Source: Oscillospiraceae bacterium (lineage in GTDB: Bacteria > Bacillota > Clostridia > Oscillospirales > QAMX01). From it: 64,000 nt of DNA. Position 1 is the first letter of the stretch. Every line of letters begins with the position of its first letter. This document shows positions 60,117 through 64,000 of the stretch, piece after piece. A model generated the notes under the pieces. The model did no database searches. It was not told the DNA's origin and was given only the letters and a program-made list of their open reading frames with translations. The position numbers were made by a program, and so were the translations under genes. The stretch spans positions 1-64,000 of the forward strand of contig SVLQ01000010.1 of the NCBI GenBank assembly GCA_015067825.1, read 5' to 3'.

Positions 60117-62558
60117 ATGAACCGTATCCGTTTCCGCAGGATCTGTGCGGCTGTTGCAGGGATGCTCCTGTGCGTACTCTTAGCTGCGTGTCACCAAGAT
60201 CCGGAGCTTTCGGCCACCACCGACCCTACGTGCGCTACCGCCCAACCACCGGCGACGAGCAGCTCAGTGACCACAACAGGACAGACGACAAGTACAACGG
60301 CGGAACCCGACACCGAGCCACAAATGGTGGCAAATGAGCAGGGGAAAATCGCCCGAGTCACAGTTTCTACCCCTTGGCAGTGGAATTTTTTCGCTGAAGC
60401 CTTCAACGCCGACCGCAGTCGTTTTGCCAATTCCGTCGAGGTATCCATCACCGATCGGCTTTCCTTTGCCGACATGACATTCGTCGCTTTGTCCGACGGC
60501 TTTACCGGGCGAATTTGCGGCGAGGCGGACGATTCCTTGTATGACGAGCGCAAAGCTTTGTTAGATGCGGCGATGGCACAGGGCGAAACGATGACTGATC
60601 TTCCCGCAAGCGTCGGCGGTTTTTGCGATATTTCTGTGGTTTTTGGCAGTTCTTCGCTGTTTGGCGATACCGTGGGCAGCCTGTATATCGAAAATCTGGA
60701 CTTTACAAACATCAGTTACGCAAACTCCGATCAAGAAAATTCCGGCATGCTCTGCGGCACGGTAGCGATTCTTTCCCTGCGTGATGTCGCGTTCTCCGAC
60801 TGCCGTTTTGACGCTGCGGAAGTCACCGGTGTTTCACATCTGTTAGCAAACACGATTAAAACTCTGAACATCGACCACACTGTCGTTCTTGATTGCACAG
60901 CCGCCGCAGCGTGCGAGTACGGTGGTCTGCTGTTTGAACACAGTGAAAACGGCGGTGCGGTCAGAAATCTCAGCATTGCCCATTCCTCGTTCTCCGTTTT
61001 CAACCGCGAAACTGGCTGTGCCTCTTTGCTCGGCGACCGTATCCTGCAGGGAATTTTTCAATCGGTGACACTCTACGATTGCGGCGTTTCCGCGCCGTCA
61101 ACCTCGGCTCTCTGCGCAAGAGCGAGTGCAGCGGCGCTCCATGATATCACCGTCAGCCGATGTTCTCTGCGTTCCTTTGAATACGCCGCAGAGCCCCATC
61201 TTGCCGGTGGAATCCTGTTTGGCTGGAATGGGGAACAGGAAGTCTTCACTTCGGCAGATGTGAAAAACATTGTCATCGCTGATTCGACTCTTAGCTTGGA
61301 GTATCGTGATTTTCAGTGGTACGAAAGCCATGGACTCACGATTGAAAATTGCCGCAACCAAATTGAGGAACAGTTCCGCGCCCACATGACCTTCCCTTGT
61401 GAAACCGACGAAAACGGTTTGATTTCCGCCGTCACCGTCGCCACGCCGCAGGAATGGAACGATTTTGCCGCGGCCTTTAACCTCGGCAGAGGCCACTTTG
61501 CAGATTCTGTCGATGTGGCGATCACCGCGATGCTATCGTTTGACGGCATGACCTTTACCTGTCTGCGCGCGCCGTTTGCGGGCAGAATCTACGGTAAGGC
61601 GGTCGAGCCCTCCGAGGGAGAAACACCCCATGCGCTGGAAACCGATCCGCCGACCGTCAGTTATCGCACAGTCACCAACGGCCGTTACAGTGTTGCTTCC
61701 GGTCTGACCTGCGGATTTACACAGATCCGTGCGATCGACGGCTATGCCCTGTTTGGCTATGGACGCGAAAACGGCGATGTTGCGATCGAAAATCTGGAAT
61801 TTTCCGAGATTTCTTACCAACTCACAAATGCCGACACAAGCTATGCCATGCTCCTGCATTCGGCCAAGGCATTGACCGTTTCCGACGTCGTGCTTTACCG
61901 CTGCAAATTTGGCGAAAACGGAGAACAGATTCCTTGGCCCAGTACAACCCCGCAGTGTCTGTTCACGGTTGTTTCCGACAGTTTGTCGCTCTCCCGAGTC
62001 ATTGTCTCTGATTGCGACAGTTTCAGTTTCGGCAATGGACATCTGTTGTTCGGATCAGCAGCGGATGCAGCGTTTACGCAAGTATATTTGCTCGGCTGTG
62101 ATGTTCAGAGTATGTTCTATGGAGATTATGTGGAGCACGCTTCTCTGTTTGGAGAGCTTGTCTGCAACACCGCGGAATTCACCGATATTTTTCTCTACGA
62201 CTGCCATGTCAGCGGTTCGGTCGCGTCAGCCTTCGGGCACGCAGGCGAGGTCGGTGCGATGAAAAACATTCGGATAGATCGTTGCAGCTTCACTACGGCA
62301 TACGAGCCTCACGACGCCACGCAAAGCACGCTCTCCGGCGCGCTGTTTTTCTCCGAAAAGCGCACCGAGTTTTATGGGCCAATCGACACGGAGACGGCGG
62401 CGATATGGGCAACGACCGAAGCCGAGCTTTTGACCGATGCGGAAATCGAAAACGTACGTGTGACAAATTCCGTTGTCATGCTCCCTGACGGACGGGAGCT
62501 GGCCGATTACCGCGCGTATGGTATTATTGTTGAAAACTGTCTGAATATCGTCGATTGA
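60117..62558 (+). CDS. Beta-helix lipoprotein with two WNxFAxAFN modules, 813 aa
   Basis: ATG 60117 with GGGGAGGG upstream. Lipobox LLAAC (Cys 25), short Thr-rich linker, then two similar halves. Each half opens with VTVSTPWQWNFFAEAFN (~residue 80) or VTVATPQEWNDFAAAFN (~437), then RFANSVEVSI/HFADSVDVAI and LSFADMTF/LSFDGMTF, followed by about 250 residues of short strands such as VRNLSIAHSSFSVFNR and LSLSRVIVSDCDSFSFG, the pattern of a right-handed parallel beta-helix. Surface-exposed; a glycan-binding or adhesive role is inference. The following gene is a homologue. Confidence 0.78.
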   Translation: MNRIRFRRICAAVAGMLLCVLLAACHQDPELSATTDPTCATAQPPATSSSVTTTGQTTSTTAEPDTEPQMVANEQGKIARVTVSTPWQWNFFAEAFNADRSRFANSVEVSITDRLSFADMTFVALSDGFTGRICGEADDSLYDERKALLDAAMAQGETMTDLPASVGGFCDISVVFGSSSLFGDTVGSLYIENLDFTNISYANSDQENSGMLCGTVAILSLRDVAFSDCRFDAAEVTGVSHLLANTIKTLNIDHTVVLDCTAAAACEYGGLLFEHSENGGAVRNLSIAHSSFSVFNRETGCASLLGDRILQGIFQSVTLYDCGVSAPSTSALCARASAAALHDITVSRCSLRSFEYAAEPHLAGGILFGWNGEQEVFTSADVKNIVIADSTLSLEYRDFQWYESHGLTIENCRNQIEEQFRAHMTFPCETDENGLISAVTVATPQEWNDFAAAFNLGRGHFADSVDVAITAMLSFDGMTFTCLRAPFAGRIYGKAVEPSEGETPHALETDPPTVSYRTVTNGRYSVASGLTCGFTQIRAIDGYALFGYGRENGDVAIENLEFSEISYQLTNADTSYAMLLHSAKALTVSDVVLYRCKFGENGEQIPWPSTTPQCLFTVVSDSLSLSRVIVSDCDSFSFGNGHLLFGSAADAAFTQVYLLGCDVQSMFYGDYVEHASLFGELVCNTAEFTDIFLYDCHVSGSVASAFGHAGEVGAMKNIRIDRCSFTTAYEPHDATQSTLSGALFFSEKRTEFYGPIDTETAAIWATTEAELLTDAEIENVRVTNSVVMLPDGRELADYRAYGIIVENCLNIVD

Positions 62559-62595
62559 CGCAAGCGAAATATGAAAATCGCTTCATTTTCTATGC

Positions 62596-62601
62596 TATAA
62601 T
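62596..62601 (+). promoter_or_regulatory. -10 element before the second beta-helix lipoprotein
   Basis: TATAAT, about 38 bases before the ATG; no good -35 at the proper distance. Read-through from the upstream homologue is possible, as no terminator is seen between the genes. Confidence 0.4.
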
Positions 62602-62638
62602 CATTGCAGAGGTTTATCCCAACAGGAGGTTTGATTTT

Positions 62639-64000
62639 ATGTCACGGGGCGTTTTGCGAGGGATTCTTGTCATCCTTTTCATGCTTCTTTTACTGCTTTC
62701 CGGTTGCCAAACAATCGGATCGACCGAAACTGTGCAGACGACGAGCGCTCCTGTGCAAACCACGCCTCCGGGAAGTACAGCTGCCACAACGGAATCGACC
62801 ACGACGACTGCCACCCCTCCGCAGACAACAACTTCCGTCACCACAAGCGAAACGACCGCGCAAACGTCGTCCACAACGATAAGCGCACTGCAGTTTGTCT
62901 GCGATCCGCAAGGCAAAATCGAGTCCGTTACCGTTTCGACCCCGGAAGAGTGGAATTCTTTTGCCGCAGCGTTCAACGCCGAGCCGGAGCGTTTTGCCGA
63001 TTCCGTCGACGTAGAGATCGCAGCGCTACTCTCGTTTGACGGCATGATCTTCGTATCGCTCGACACGGACTTTTCCGGCACCATCCATGGGCCGAAAAAT
63101 GACGACGTTTTTTCCGCAGAATCGCTGCAGCGCTGGCTCGACGATTGCCGCACGTATCCCGAATCGGGCATCCCCTTCTGTCGGGAATTTGCCGCGGGAT
63201 TTTCCAACGTTCGGACGGTTTCGGGAGGGCCGATGTTCGGTAAAGCTTGTGGCGCGCTCTCGCTGGAATATCTGGGCTTTTATAATATTGCCTACCAAGT
63301 GATCGATCCACCGCAGTACGGATCGTTTCACGGCATGCTGTGTCACCGCGCAGAAAGCTTGTCGCTCGAGAACGTGATTTTCCTTGCCTGTGGCAATGCT
63401 GGGGAAGAGTATACCGACAGCCACCTGCTGCTGCCGGAGGTGTGCGATGAATTACTGGCAGAGACCATCCAAACTCTTTCGCTCCGGAACGTCATCGCCC
63501 AAAGCTGTACCGCAAATTCTGCGGGATTGTTTTACGAGGTCGTGGAAGAAACGCTGACGGTCGATGGGCTGTACGTCGTTGGCTGCACAAACCGAACCGG
63601 CATCGCGTATGAATATATCCCCGCTTCCTTGCTCGGCGGCAGAGTCACCGGTTCGGCCACGCTGGAAAACATCGTTTTGCTCCGCAGCCGCGCCAACGGC
63701 TTGATCGGTTCGGCCTTTGGGCTGATCGCGCAGGTAAATGCGCTGAGAAACATCGAGATTAAAACCTGTAATTTTTACTCACCCGTTTTTGCATCCACTG
63801 TCCATTCCGGCGCCAGCGGTATGCTGTTCCCTTGCTACGTCGGCATCGGCAGTATGCAAACATGGCCCGACAAGATGGAACTTGATTTCGAGGCGGAAAC
63901 GTTGAAACATACGCCGCTGATCGAAAACGTCACGGTCTCCGGCACCGTCACCTCCCTCAACCCGAGATACGGCCGTGACTACGACTGGTACCGCGCCTTG
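62639..64000 (+). CDS. Beta-helix lipoprotein, homologue of the previous gene (3' end outside window)
   Basis: ATG 62639 with AGGAGG nine bases upstream; the frame stays open to the last base, giving at least 454 residues. Lipobox LLSGC (Cys 23), a Thr/Ser linker of about 60 residues, then the module VTVSTPEEWNSFAAAFN (~residue 94), RFADSVDVEI and LSFDGMIF. The rest consists of short strand repeats such as LSLENVIFLACGNAG, LSLRNVIAQSCTANSAG and LTVDGLYVVGCTNRTG, again beta-helix-like. One module is visible; a second may lie beyond the edge. Confidence 0.78.
   Translation, partial: MSRGVLRGILVILFMLLLLLSGCQTIGSTETVQTTSAPVQTTPPGSTAATTESTTTTATPPQTTTSVTTSETTAQTSSTTISALQFVCDPQGKIESVTVSTPEEWNSFAAAFNAEPERFADSVDVEIAALLSFDGMIFVSLDTDFSGTIHGPKNDDVFSAESLQRWLDDCRTYPESGIPFCREFAAGFSNVRTVSGGPMFGKACGALSLEYLGFYNIAYQVIDPPQYGSFHGMLCHRAESLSLENVIFLACGNAGEEYTDSHLLLPEVCDELLAETIQTLSLRNVIAQSCTANSAGLFYEVVEETLTVDGLYVVGCTNRTGIAYEYIPASLLGGRVTGSATLENIVLLRSRANGLIGSAFGLIAQVNALRNIEIKTCNFYSPVFASTVHSGASGMLFPCYVGIGSMQTWPDKMELDFEAETLKHTPLIENVTVSGTVTSLNPRYGRDYDWYRAL

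Overview
The window looks like a chromosome segment of a GC-rich Gram-positive member of the Clostridia, most likely an uncultured Oscillospiraceae/Ruminococcaceae-type gut bacterium. The basis is the low-GC-type promoters with strong AGGAGG ribosome sites, a class B sortase, many lipoproteins with Thr/Pro-rich linkers, Firmicutes-type GalT (class II), the infC-rpmI-rplT and comEC-holA gene pairs, and abundant short palindromic intergenic repeats. No rRNA, tRNA, phage or CRISPR array was recognised. Taxonomy is inference from gene content only.

Layout. 0-10 kb: end of a repeat-rich wall protein with an IPYTG sorting signal, a small unknown protein, then a closely spaced + strand run: class B sortase, a reduced type IV pilus/type II secretion-like set (GspF/PilC protein, four small pilin-like membrane proteins, PilT ATPase), a transglutaminase lipoprotein, a sialidase-like BNR protein, an ACT protein and a flavin-binding oxidoreductase-like protein. 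10-16.4 kb (- strand): a double PHP-domain protein, then an operon of an unknown ThyX-like protein, a PHP protein, galE and galT. 16.6-19.1 kb: DUF4838 protein followed by an intergenic repeat array. 19.1-26.7 kb: two divergent surface-modification units, MBOAT acyltransferase + DHHW protein (-) and GtrA + GT2 + YfhO (+). 26.7-37.9 kb: radC-like, P-loop kinase, repeat array, HAD hydrolase, uvrB-uvrA, two tandem metallophosphoesterases, a DUF559 protein and a second repeat array. 37.9-42.2 kb: a large lipoprotein and two bacterial PH-domain membrane proteins. 42.2-43.9 kb: infC-rpmI-rplT with a leader attenuator and a probable AUC start for infC. 43.9-50.7 kb (-): a large unknown protein, an endonuclease/exonuclease/phosphatase-fold protein, holA and comEC. 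50.8-58.3 kb: an unknown + strand gene converging on a long - strand operon of two near-identical glycosidase-like proteins, a beta-propeller lipoprotein, a five-bladed-propeller glycosidase-like protein and a Nif3-like protein. 58.5-64 kb: an S11 carboxypeptidase homologue that has lost catalytic residues, then two related beta-helix lipoproteins, the last cut by the window edge.

Functional themes are cell-surface construction and modification, foraging on glycans (sialidase-like, DUF4838, GH-like, Leloir pathway), and housekeeping DNA repair/translation. The most unusual items are the reduced pilus-like cluster, the S11 pseudoenzyme, two alternating palindromic repeat arrays (one starting eight bases after a DUF559 nuclease-like gene), a structured intergenic element present twice with stem-preserving sequence changes, and a module-sharing lipoprotein family.
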